The notes beneath the pieces were generated by a model. It ran no database searches. It saw nothing but the letters and a program-made list of their open reading frames with translations, and was not told the origin of the DNA. Positions 55,184 to 62,535 of a DNA stretch of 64,000 nucleotides are shown piece by piece. The number at the start of each line of letters is the position of its first letter. Positions within the stretch are counted from its first letter, which is position 1. A program made the translations under genes and the position numbers. Source of the DNA: Bradyrhizobium sp. CB1015 (lineage in GTDB: Bacteria; Pseudomonadota; Alphaproteobacteria; Rhizobiales; Xanthobacteraceae); NCBI RefSeq assembly GCF_025200925.1, contig NZ_CP104174.1, forward strand, positions 1,116,001 through 1,180,000, given 5' to 3'.

Positions 55184-55393
55184 ATGGCCACTTCAAAGGT
55201 GACCGCTTCAAGTCTGGCCCTGACGGAGCCAGTGCGCGTGAAGCCGGATGAGGTTCGCTGTCCGCCGATGTCGCATCAGAATTCCGGCGATCACGGCCAT
55301 GAGATGCATCCGCAGCAATTCGTGCGCCTCGTCGGCTGCCACGACGTCCCTGCATCCCAGCTGCGCAAGCGCCAGGACGAGAAGGTGCACTAG
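55184..55393 (+). CDS. small conserved-type hypothetical protein, probable stress-regulated
   Basis: 69-residue soluble protein with no signal peptide or membrane helix. It is rich in His, Pro and Gln (MSHQNSGDHGHEMHPQQ) and has two Cys (CPPM, GCHDVP). The start at 55184 has AGGGGAG 6-12 bases upstream. An exact EcfG promoter precedes it. The His and Cys content could bind metal; this is speculation. Confidence 0.7.
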   Translation: MATSKVTASSLALTEPVRVKPDEVRCPPMSHQNSGDHGHEMHPQQFVRLVGCHDVPASQLRKRQDEKVH

Positions 55394-55429
55394 CGCGATA
55401 AAATGAAGCTCGATTGCTGCGACTGAGGT

Positions 55430-55550
55430 GCGCTCCCTCTCCCGCTTGCGGGAGAGGGTTGGGGAGAGGGTGCTTCCGCAATGGGATAATCCCCAAGAGG
55501 CCCTCACCCGGCGCTTCGCGCCGACCTCTCCCGCAAGCGGGAGAGGTGAA
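55430..55550. repeat. REP-like palindrome (CTCTCCCGC family)
   Basis: The element begins GTGCGCTCCCTCTCCCGCTT and ends CTCCCGCAAGCGGGAGAGGT; its central part holds AATGGGATAATCCCC. Same family as 50421-50575. Confidence 0.8.
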
Positions 55551-55596
55551 CGAACAGCGCCATCGATGCAACCTAAAGCCATTCCGCTTTAGCCGT

Positions 55597-55974
55597 TCAC
55601 GGCCGCTGCTTTGGCAGGTCGATTCGTTCGTGCGAAAATTCCGGCGGACCTTCGGTGAGACGGCGGATGCGACGCTCGCGCTCATCTGCTGGCAATGCAG
55701 GATCGAGCAACGACTCGATCTCATGCACTGCGATCTCTTCGATACTGGTGGCGTCCGATGCGATCGGGTGCGCCGGCGCAGAGGCCGGGATCGCCATCTT
55801 CAGCCCCAGCTCGATCAGCCTGCAGATCGCATCCGAGCGGGTCAGGCGGTGAGCTTCAGCCCAAGCATCGACGGCTTCCGTCAACCGTTCCGGCATCTTC
55901 ACCGCGCTGATCGGGTCGACGCCCGTGCGCTTGCGGACCGGAGAGGCAGAGTCCTTGCTGCTGAAGTCGGACAC
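55597..55974 (-). CDS. ribbon-helix-helix domain protein
   Basis: 125-residue protein with an RHH-like DNA-binding segment (about residues 20-65): ISAVKMPERLTEAVDAWAEAHRLTRSDAICRLIELGLK. The GTG at 55974 with GCAGGGG upstream is the more plausible start; the frame extends to an ATG at 56190, but that would sit only 5 bases from the divergent DUF3095 start and leave no promoter. Possible transcription factor or antitoxin; no toxin partner is adjacent. Confidence 0.65.
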   Translation of the reverse strand: MSDFSSKDSASPVRKRTGVDPISAVKMPERLTEAVDAWAEAHRLTRSDAICRLIELGLKMAIPASAPAHPIASDATSIEEIAVHEIESLLDPALPADERERRIRRLTEGPPEFSHERIDLPKQRP

Positions 55975-56195
55975 CTCGATTTTCCCCTGCAACCCCTTGG
56001 AGCTAACCGACGATAGCCGCTCTCCCGGGGTGGTCGTTTGATGCCGATCAAGGATCCTGTCGCGGCATTGCAACGCGGCCGCATCTTGTTGTCCGGGCCG
56101 GTTTCGGCCAATGATCGAAAAGAGGTCGCCGGCCAGCGAACCCGGATCGATCCTGCCACGTACTTGTTTCGCATTCCAACCATCCGGCAATCCCG

Positions 56196-57338
56196 ATGAG
56201 CTCAGGCGAGTCCTTCTATGGCGGCATTCCCGTCTTCCGAGGCTTCACCAGCCTGATGGATCCTGCGCTCTATGCGCCGCTGCCGGATGAGTGGAGTATC
56301 GGTGTTGCCGATATCGTCGATTCGACCAAGGCGATCGCGGCGCAGCGCTACAAGGCCGTGAACATGGCGGGCGCCGCCGTGATCGCGGCGGTGACCAATG
56401 CGCTGGAGGGGCGGGAATTCCCCTTCGTGTTCGGCGGCGACGGCGCCAGCTTCGCGGTGGCGCCGGACGATGTCGAGCTTGCCCGCGACGCGCTGGCTGC
56501 GACCGCGACCTGGGTGCGGGAAGACCTCGATCTGACCATGCGCGTCGCATTGGTGCCGGTGAGCGTCATTCGCGCACAGGGCCTCGACGTGCGCGTCGCC
56601 CGGTTCGGGCCGTCGGCCAACCTGTCCTATGCGATGTTTTCGGGCGGCGGGCTCGCCTGGGCCGACGCCGCGATGAAGCGCGGCGAGTTCGCCGTCGAGG
56701 AGGCGCCCGCCGGCACGCAGCCGGACCTCTCGGGCCTGTCGTGCCGTTTCGAGGTGATGCCGGCTGCGCGCGGCCTGATTCTGTCGGTGCTGGTGATGCC
56801 GGCGCGCGGCGTCGATCCGCAGGCCTTCCGCAAGGTGATCGAGGACATCATCCATCTGATCGAGCGCAGCCCGGACGGCGGCCGACCGGTGCCGCCGCAG
56901 GGGCCGCCGCTGAAATGGCCGCCGCAGGGCGTGGAATTCGAGGCCCGCACCAGGCGCGGGGGGCCGCTGCTCGCGCGCAGAGCCAGCGTGCTGGCCTATA
57001 CGCTGTTCGCCTATCTCATCATGCGCTTCGACATCAAGATCGGCGGCTTCGTGCCCAGCCTCTACAAGCGCCAGGTCGTCGAGAACTCGGATTTCCGCAA
57101 ATATGACGACGGACTGCGCATGATTCTGGACTGCACGCCGCAGCTCGAGCGCGCGTTGAACGATCGTCTCAAAGCCGCCGCGCGCGAGGGCATCGTGCGC
57201 TACGGCCTCTACCAGCAGGACGCCGCGATGATGACCTGCTTCACGCCGTCGGCGCTGCGCAGCGATCACGTCCATTTCATCGACGGCGCGCGCGGCGGCT
57301 ATGCCTCGGCGGCGACGGCGTTGAAGGCGATGATGTGA
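56196..57338 (+). CDS. DUF3095 protein, cyclase-like fold
   Basis: 380-residue cytoplasmic protein. The N-terminal domain has WSIGVADIVDSTKAI with Asp39 and FVFGGDGASFAVAP with Asp82, spaced 43 residues apart, as are the two metal-binding Asp residues of class III nucleotide cyclases. The C-terminal region (LLARRASVLAYTLFAYLIMRFDIKIGGFVP and onwards) is DUF3095-specific. Either a cyclic-nucleotide synthase or a non-catalytic relative. The start follows a 200-base divergent gap with the RHH gene. Confidence 0.75.
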   Translation: MSSGESFYGGIPVFRGFTSLMDPALYAPLPDEWSIGVADIVDSTKAIAAQRYKAVNMAGAAVIAAVTNALEGREFPFVFGGDGASFAVAPDDVELARDALAATATWVREDLDLTMRVALVPVSVIRAQGLDVRVARFGPSANLSYAMFSGGGLAWADAAMKRGEFAVEEAPAGTQPDLSGLSCRFEVMPAARGLILSVLVMPARGVDPQAFRKVIEDIIHLIERSPDGGRPVPPQGPPLKWPPQGVEFEARTRRGGPLLARRASVLAYTLFAYLIMRFDIKIGGFVPSLYKRQVVENSDFRKYDDGLRMILDCTPQLERALNDRLKAAAREGIVRYGLYQQDAAMMTCFTPSALRSDHVHFIDGARGGYASAATALKAMM

Positions 57339-57344
57339 AGAACG

Positions 57345-57400
57345 CTCGTGCCCCGGACGCAGCGCACCGCAAGAGCGCTGCGCTGCGTCCGGGGCACGAG
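57345..57400. terminator. 21-bp perfect inverted repeat between convergent genes
   Basis: Two exact 21-base complementary arms (57345-57365 and 57380-57400, starting CTCGTGCCCCGGACGCAGC) around a 14-base loop. It lies between the converging DUF3095 and DUF2147 genes and is probably a transcript-end structure. Confidence 0.8.
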
Positions 57401-57411
57401 AGTTCAGAAGC

Positions 57412-57846
57412 TCACCGCCCCGTGCGCGTCCAGGTCTCACCGCCGCAGAGCGCGCCGACGCAGCCTTCGACCCGTAGCGCGTCCGTGCCGGTCAGGCTGA
57501 TGTTGCTCGCATAGGTGCTGCCGTCGTCGGCATTGTAGATCTGGCCCGACCATTTGTTCGGTCCCGCCGGCTCCATGCCGCTGAACAACGGCAGGCCGAT
57601 CATCGGACGCCTGGCGAGCGCAGGATTGGGATTCTTGCTGTCGGTGGCAGGCTGGCCGGTCGCGGTGTCCATGGGTTCGCGCAGCCAGACGATGTGGCCG
57701 CAGATGCCGCCGCCGCATTTGCTGATCTTGACCCGCGCATCGCCCGCCTGGGTGAGCCAGGTCCCTTCGGCGCTCTGCGCATAGGCGGAAGGCGCACCGA
57801 TCAGCGCGGCCAGAACGACGGTGAGAGCGGCGAATCTGAATGTCAT
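57412..57846 (-). CDS. DUF2147 exported protein
   Basis: 144-residue protein with signal peptide (TFRFAALTVVLAALIGAPSAYAQ) followed by the DUF2147 barrel: EGTWLTQAGDARVKISKCGGGICGHIVWLREP, WSGQIYNADDGSTYASNISLTG and CVGALCGGETWTR. Two Cys pairs may be disulfide-bonded. Periplasmic or outer-membrane-associated protein of unknown function. Confidence 0.9.
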   Translation of the reverse strand: MTFRFAALTVVLAALIGAPSAYAQSAEGTWLTQAGDARVKISKCGGGICGHIVWLREPMDTATGQPATDSKNPNPALARRPMIGLPLFSGMEPAGPNKWSGQIYNADDGSTYASNISLTGTDALRVEGCVGALCGGETWTRTGR

Positions 57847-57941
57847 GGAGAGGAGCCCTGGAATGGAGGCGTCTCCATAGCAGCAAATCGAGCGCGTGCA
57901 ACGCCCGATGGAATCACATTTCTGAGCTTATCTGCCTGCGA

Positions 57942-59333
57942 TCATTTGCCCCAGCGCGCGAAAGCGACCGAGGCGGCGGTCGAGAGCCCGAACACGACCA
58001 TGGCGCCGCCGACCAGCGCGAACAGGGTCCAGGCCGGAGCTTGCGCGGTCATCAGTCCGATGCCGCCGATCGCGACGATCAGAAGCCGTGCCGTGGAGGC
58101 GAGCACGGGCCCGCCGACGCGTGCGGCGCCTTGCGAGGAGAAGTACAGCGACACGCCTATGCCGAAGAACACGAAGGCTGGACCTGCCCAGTGGAAATAG
58201 CTGTGCGCGGCGGCGGTGACGCCGGGATCGCGCGTGAAGAGCCCCACCCACAGTGACGGCGCGAGCGCAACGGCGAGGCCGATCAGGCCCACCGTGAGTC
58301 CCGAGGCCGCTGCTGCGGTCCAGGCCACACGCCGCGCGCGCTTCAGATGTCCGGCGCCGATCGCCATGCCGACCATCGGCACCGAGGCGATGCCGAAGGC
58401 AAAGGTGATCGGGATCAGCAGAAATTCCAGCCGCGAGCCGATGCCGTAGCCTGCCAGCATCTCGGTGCCGAAGGTCGCGAGGATCTTGGTGAAGATCAGA
58501 ATGGTGAGCACGGTCTGCAGCGGCGACAGGCAGGCCACCGCGCCGACTTTCAGAATGTCCAGGAACATCGCGCGCTCGAAATGGAAGGCGCGAAGATTGA
58601 GCGGCAACCGGCTGCGGCCGGACGACAGATACCAGAGAAAGAACAGCGCGGCGCAGCTGAACGCAATCAGCTGGCCGCTGGCGACGCCCGGCATGCCGAG
58701 TTGCGGCACGCCGAACAGGCCGAGGCCCAGCGTGCCGCCGAGCACGATCTGGAGCACGCTCGCCCCGATCAGAATCATCGAAGGCAGGCGCATGTCGCCG
58801 GTGCCGCGGATCACCGAGGCCAGCGTGTTGACGAGCCAGATCGCGACCGCGCCGGAGAACAGCACCTGCGAATAGCCGTTGGCCTCCTCGAGCACGCGCT
58901 CGCGTCCGCCGAGCAGCGCGAAGAAGGAACGGCCGAAGGCGAGCATCGTCACCGTGAACAACAGCCCGCCGCAAAGGCCGATGATGGCGGCATGCAGCGC
59001 CAGCGTAGCGGCGCGGTCGCGATCCCCTGCGCCGAGCGCGCGGCTGATCGCAGAGGAGACGCCGCCGCCCATCGCGCCGGCGCTCATCATCTGCGTCAGC
59101 ATCGCGAACGGAAACACCAGCGCGATCGCGGCGAGCGGGATGGTGCCGAGCCGGCCGATATAGGAGGTCTCGGCCACCGCAACCAGCGTGCTGCCGACCA
59201 TCGCGATCATGTTGGGGATCGCGAGCCGCAGCAGCGTCGGCAGGATCGGCGCGGTCAGGAGGCTGGCGATGGGGGAGGCGACCGGTGCGCGCGGCGGGAT
59301 GGCGTCTAGAGGGGCCTCGATCGTCATGTTCAC
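57942..59333 (-). CDS. MATE-family multidrug efflux transporter
   Basis: 463-residue integral membrane protein with about 12 helices. MATE hallmarks are LTAPILPTLLRLAIPNMIAMVGSTLVAVAETSYIGRLGTIPLAAIALVFPFAML and the repeat half LKVGAVACLSPLQTVLTILIFTKILATFGTEMLAGYGIGSRLEF. It exports drugs or cationic metabolites by sodium or proton antiport. An imperfect dyad (TTGGATGATGATCAA, 59345-59359) lies just before the start. Confidence 0.92.
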   Translation of the reverse strand: MNMTIEAPLDAIPPRAPVASPIASLLTAPILPTLLRLAIPNMIAMVGSTLVAVAETSYIGRLGTIPLAAIALVFPFAMLTQMMSAGAMGGGVSSAISRALGAGDRDRAATLALHAAIIGLCGGLLFTVTMLAFGRSFFALLGGRERVLEEANGYSQVLFSGAVAIWLVNTLASVIRGTGDMRLPSMILIGASVLQIVLGGTLGLGLFGVPQLGMPGVASGQLIAFSCAALFFLWYLSSGRSRLPLNLRAFHFERAMFLDILKVGAVACLSPLQTVLTILIFTKILATFGTEMLAGYGIGSRLEFLLIPITFAFGIASVPMVGMAIGAGHLKRARRVAWTAAAASGLTVGLIGLAVALAPSLWVGLFTRDPGVTAAAHSYFHWAGPAFVFFGIGVSLYFSSQGAARVGGPVLASTARLLIVAIGGIGLMTAQAPAWTLFALVGGAMVVFGLSTAASVAFARWGK

Positions 59334-59409
59334 CGGGCGGAATATTGGATGATGATCAACATATTATAGGGGCACGCGGCGGCCGGCGCAGCCCTGCCTC
59401 ACGCAGGGC

Positions 59410-59937
59410 TCACCACGGCAGACCGCATAGGTCGATCGTGCCCAGCGTCGGCGCGCGGACGATGTCGTAGACGTAGGGCGCCATGTAGTCGAAGCGGATC
59501 CGCCCCTCCGGCTGTTGGCAGTAGATCTCGCCCCTGAAGCGCTGCCATTTGCGGGCCTCGTAGAACGCGAAATTGTGCGGCTCGCAGAACAGCAGGCCGA
59601 AGCGGACCGCCTCGTTGGCGCGCATGGTATGCACCGCCGCGTCGATGGCGATGGTCGCGTAGCCGCGGCCGCGCCGGTCCTCGCGCGTGGAGACGCCGCC
59701 GATGCCGCCGACGTGAACCTTCTGTCCGTTCCAGGTGATGGTGCGGAAGTAGATGCCGACGTGGCAGACGAGACCGTCCTCGGGCGTCTCGAGCAGCACG
59801 CGGAGATCGGCATTGGCCCACTTGACATGAGCCCAGGGCTTGCCTGCGACCAACTGCGGTGCCCAGACCGCCTGAAGCAGCGGCTCGGCAATCGGCCACG
59901 AGGCGTCGCCGTTCAAAATGTCGATCTCGATGCTCAT
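59410..59937 (-). CDS. GNAT-family N-acetyltransferase
   Basis: 175-residue acetyltransferase. The acetyl-CoA pyrophosphate loop is TREDRRGRGYATIAIDAAV (about residues 85-105), and the C-terminal FYEARKWQRFRG segment is the usual alpha/beta closing unit. The tail ends IDLCGLPW. The overall size and the tail recall aminoglycoside 2'-N-acetyltransferase-like GNATs, but the substrate is not defined. It is a single minus-strand gene divergent from sodB. Confidence 0.8.
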   Translation of the reverse strand: MSIEIDILNGDASWPIAEPLLQAVWAPQLVAGKPWAHVKWANADLRVLLETPEDGLVCHVGIYFRTITWNGQKVHVGGIGGVSTREDRRGRGYATIAIDAAVHTMRANEAVRFGLLFCEPHNFAFYEARKWQRFRGEIYCQQPEGRIRFDYMAPYVYDIVRAPTLGTIDLCGLPW

Positions 59938-60122
59938 GGCGTGCTCCCTTCACAGCTCCGTTCGTGGCGCGCTTGTTCTGTCTTAAGCGCTTCAAAGGCA
60001 ATGATATTTCACGGCGGCCCCGCAGGCCTGATCGACGCTGGCCGGTTGCGATCAATTTGTGCATTCGGGCAAGGCTCGTCCGGTCACGCCTTTTCGCAAA
60101 TTCTGATGTATTTAATGGCGGC

Positions 60123-60148
60123 GGAACCTTCTATAAGGGGTGACCGTT
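60123..60148 (+). promoter_or_regulatory. EcfG-type promoter of sodB
   Basis: GGAAC (60123-60127), 17-base spacer, CGTT (60145-60148): exact consensus, 35 bases before the sodB start. It links superoxide defence to the PhyR-NepR-EcfG system at 35137-36956. Confidence 0.75.
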
Positions 60149-60183
60149 AGAACTCGTTCCCCACCAGTTGCGGACAAGAAGCC

Positions 60184-60780
60184 ATGACCTTTACGCTGCC
60201 CCCACTTCCATACGCCTATGACGCCCTCGGCCAGTACATGTCGAAGGAGACGCTGGAATATCACCACGACAAGCATCATCAGGCCTACGTCACCAACGGC
60301 AACAACGCGCTCAAGGGGACCGAATGGGAAGGCAAGTCCCTTGAAGAGATCGTCAAGGGCTCGTTCGGCAAGAACCCTGCCGTGTTCAACAACGCCGGCC
60401 AGCACTACAACCACATCCACTTCTGGAGCTGGATGAAGCCCAATGGCGGCGGCACCAAGCTGCCGGGCAAGCTCGAGAAGAAGATCAACGAGGACCTCGG
60501 CGGCTTCGAGAAGTTCAAGACCGACTTCCAGGCGGCCGGCGTCGGCCAGTTCGGCTCCGGCTGGTGCTGGCTCCAGGTCAAGAACGGGAAGCTCGAAATC
60601 TCCAAGACCCCGAACGGCGAGAATCCGCTGGTGCACGGCGCCACCCCGATCCTCGGCTGCGACGTCTGGGAGCACTCCTACTACATCGACTATCGCAACC
60701 GCCGCCCTGATTATCTCAAGGCGTTCGTCGAGAACCTCGTGAACTGGGAATACGTGGAGTCCCTGTTCGAGAAGGCGTGA
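60184..60780 (+). CDS. sodB: Fe/Mn superoxide dismutase
   Basis: 198-residue enzyme that converts superoxide to peroxide and oxygen. Metal ligands are His in YHHDKHHQAYV, His in NNAGQHYNHIHFW, and Asp/His in DVWEHSYYIDYRNRRPDYL. The QFGSGWCWL stretch is typical of Fe/Mn-type dimers. It is probably Fe-type by sequence habit, but metal choice cannot be fixed from the sequence. Expected to be induced by EcfG. Confidence 0.95.
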   Translation: MTFTLPPLPYAYDALGQYMSKETLEYHHDKHHQAYVTNGNNALKGTEWEGKSLEEIVKGSFGKNPAVFNNAGQHYNHIHFWSWMKPNGGGTKLPGKLEKKINEDLGGFEKFKTDFQAAGVGQFGSGWCWLQVKNGKLEISKTPNGENPLVHGATPILGCDVWEHSYYIDYRNRRPDYLKAFVENLVNWEYVESLFEKA

Positions 60781-60789
60781 GCTTTACTC

Positions 60790-60871
60790 CGTCATCCCGG
60801 GGCGATGCGCAGCATCGAACCCGGGATCTCGAGATTCCGGGTTCGGCTCTTCGAGCCGCCCCGGAATGACG
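60790..60871. repeat. REP-like palindrome (GTCATTCCGGGG family)
   Basis: CGTCATCCCGGGGCG (60790) and CGCCCCGGAATGACG (ending about 60871) are the outer arms, with an inner CCGGGATCTCGAGATTCCGG dyad. It follows sodB. Confidence 0.8.
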
Positions 60872-61026
60872 GAAGCAACAAAAGGGCGGTCGCATCAGCG
60901 GCCGCCTTTTTGCTGTGCGGAATTGCCCTGCGCGATGCGCGTATCGGCCTGTGATCGTACCGTTTGCATCGCCGCGACGTCGCCCTTAATCAGGACGGGC
61001 ATCACCCTCGAGCCGCTCCACACCCG

Positions 61027-61638
61027 TTGTCAGAACCTTCCCCGAACCATCCGGCGCCTGGCGGCGACGCGGAATCCGAGCCGCGGCCGGGCCGGGTCCG
61101 CAAGCCGATCGGCTGGTCCACGATCATTATCGCGGTTCTGGTCGCGGTGAGTGCGGCACTGGTCTGGCGGCGGGACGGCACCGACGGCGTTCTGGACATT
61201 CTCACCCACGATCTCTCGTTGTTCTCGGGCATCCTGCCGCGCGTGCTCGCCGGCTGCCTGTTAGGGGCCTTCATCTCGGAAATCCTGCCGCACGAGAAAG
61301 TCTCGCGCTCGCTCGGGCCGAAATCCGGCCTGATGGGGCTGCTGATCGGCACCGCCTTCGGTGCAATTCTGCCCGGCGGTCCCTTCACCGCCTATCCGGT
61401 GGCGAGTGCGCTGCTCGCAGTCGGCGCCGATTTCGGCGCAACCATCGCCATGGTCGTGAGCTGGACGCTGATCGGCTATGGCCGGGCGGTCGCCTGGGAA
61501 ATCCCGATCATGGGCACCGATTTCACGCTGTGGCGGATTTTGATCTCGCTGCCGCTGCCGGTGCTCGCCGGCGCCCTCGGTCGATTCGTCTACATCAGGC
61601 TCTATCCGAAGCCGCTCGCGAAGGACGACGAGAGTTGA
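61027..61638 (+). CDS. half-size permease, first of a paralogous pair
   Basis: 203-residue membrane protein of the DUF318/predicted permease type with about five helices (WSTIIIAVLVAVSAALVW; ILPRVLAGCLLGAFISEILP; LIGTAFGAILPGGPFTAYPVASALLAVGADFG; AMVVSWTLIGYGRAVAWEIP; ILISLPLPVLAGALGRFVY). No ATG opens the frame; TTG at 61027 or 60964 are the possible starts. Its stop overlaps the next gene (TTGA at 61635-61638). The APGGP-like core (LPGGPFTAYP) is a likely transport motif. The substrate is unknown. Confidence 0.68.
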   Translation: MSEPSPNHPAPGGDAESEPRPGRVRKPIGWSTIIIAVLVAVSAALVWRRDGTDGVLDILTHDLSLFSGILPRVLAGCLLGAFISEILPHEKVSRSLGPKSGLMGLLIGTAFGAILPGGPFTAYPVASALLAVGADFGATIAMVVSWTLIGYGRAVAWEIPIMGTDFTLWRILISLPLPVLAGALGRFVYIRLYPKPLAKDDES

Positions 61639-62135
61639 GCGCAGCGCTCCTGATCGACATCCTGCTGTGGGGCTCGGTGCTCGGCGTCGGGCTGATCGCC
61701 TTCCGCCGCGGCCCGCCGGTGTTCAAGGCGTCCTTGCGCGAAGGTTCGATGGACTTCGTCAACATCGTGCCGCGGATTGCGCTCGGCGTGATCGGCTCCG
61801 GCTACATCGCCGCCATCATCCCACAGGAGGTGATCACCGGCTGGCTCGGCCCGGATAGCGGCTGGCTCGGGGTTGCCACCGCCGTGATCGCCGGCGCTGC
61901 GACGCCCGGCGGCCCCGTGGTCGGCTTCTCCATCGGCACCGTGGCGTTGAAGTCGGGCGGCGGCGTGCCGCAGGTGGTCGCCTATGTCGTCGCCTGGGCG
62001 CTGTTTGCCTTCCAGCGGGTGATCTTGTGGGAGATCCCGTTCATGCCGGCCCGTTTCGTCTGGTTCCGCTGCGCCGTCTCGGTGCCGTTCCCGTTCGTGG
62101 CAGCGGCGATCGCAATGGTGATCGGCAAGCCTTGA
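61635..62135 (+). CDS. half-size permease, second of a paralogous pair
   Basis: 166-residue membrane protein beginning with TTG at 61635 inside the stop of the preceding gene. It has the same layout as its neighbour: IVPRIALGVIGSGYIAAIIPQE, AAVAGAATPGGPVV-type core (AGAATPGGPVVGFSIG), VVAYVVAWALFAFQRVILWEIP and a final helix. Residues line up with the partner (ILPRVLAG/IVPRIALG; AWEIPIM/LWEIPFM). The two halves probably assemble into one channel or carrier. Confidence 0.7.
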   Translation: MSAALLIDILLWGSVLGVGLIAFRRGPPVFKASLREGSMDFVNIVPRIALGVIGSGYIAAIIPQEVITGWLGPDSGWLGVATAVIAGAATPGGPVVGFSIGTVALKSGGGVPQVVAYVVAWALFAFQRVILWEIPFMPARFVWFRCAVSVPFPFVAAAIAMVIGKP

Positions 62136-62144
62136 GGCGGGGAC

Positions 62145-62242
62145 CGTCATTCCGGGGCGGCGAAGCCGAACTCTGGTCGCAGTTGCGCACCTGAGAATCT
62201 CAAGATTCCGGGTTCGGCTCCTCGAGTCGCCCCGGAATGACG
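62145..62242. repeat. REP-like palindrome (GTCATTCCGGGG family)
   Basis: Outer arms CGTCATTCCGGGGCG and CGCCCCGGAATGACG (as at 1134 and 60790), with an internal dyad around GAGAATCTCAAGATTCC. It closes the permease pair. Confidence 0.8.
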
Positions 62243-62269
62243 TTAGCCCCGGCCGTGGACAGGCGTAAT

Positions 62270-62282
62270 GTTATAATATAAC
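62270..62282 (+). promoter_or_regulatory. Zur-like operator overlapping a TATAAT -10
   Basis: GTTATAATATAAC is a 13-bp dyad matching the alphaproteobacterial Zur box type. TATAAT (62272-62277) within it would be the -10, so zinc-loaded Zur would block transcription. The start codon at 62291 is only 8 bases beyond the box, and the predicted leader is about 5-7 bases. Confidence 0.7.
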
Positions 62283-62290
62283 GTCCGCAA

Positions 62291-62533
62291 ATGGCTCCCG
62301 CCGCGTCCCATGCCCACCAGCACGACCATGCTCATGGCCACTCCCACTCTCACGGCCACGGGCATTCGCACGGGCACGATCACAGCCACGCCCATGTCCA
62401 CGATGCGGCCTCGCCGCATCCGGCCCAGGCCGCGTCCTGGTCGATCCTGCGCATGGCCATGGCGGGCCGTCTCGCGGCCGCGCTCGCGGTCTGCGTCGTG
62501 CTCTGGGGCATCGTCTTCCTGGCGATGAGGTGA
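62291..62533 (+). CDS. histidine-rich small membrane protein, probable zinc-binding
   Basis: 80-residue protein. Residues 7-37 are almost alternating His (HAHQHDHAHGHSHSHGHGHS, then more), a metal-binding tract; residues 49-79 hold a single membrane helix (MAMAGRLAAALAVCVVLWGIVFLAMR). The znuC start region overlaps its stop. Placed first in a Zur-controlled zinc importer operon, it probably binds zinc at the membrane and passes it on or stores it. No Shine-Dalgarno is seen, so the mRNA may be nearly leaderless. Confidence 0.78.
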   Translation: MAPAASHAHQHDHAHGHSHSHGHGHSHGHDHSHAHVHDAASPHPAQAASWSILRMAMAGRLAAALAVCVVLWGIVFLAMR

Positions 62534-62535
62534 CG

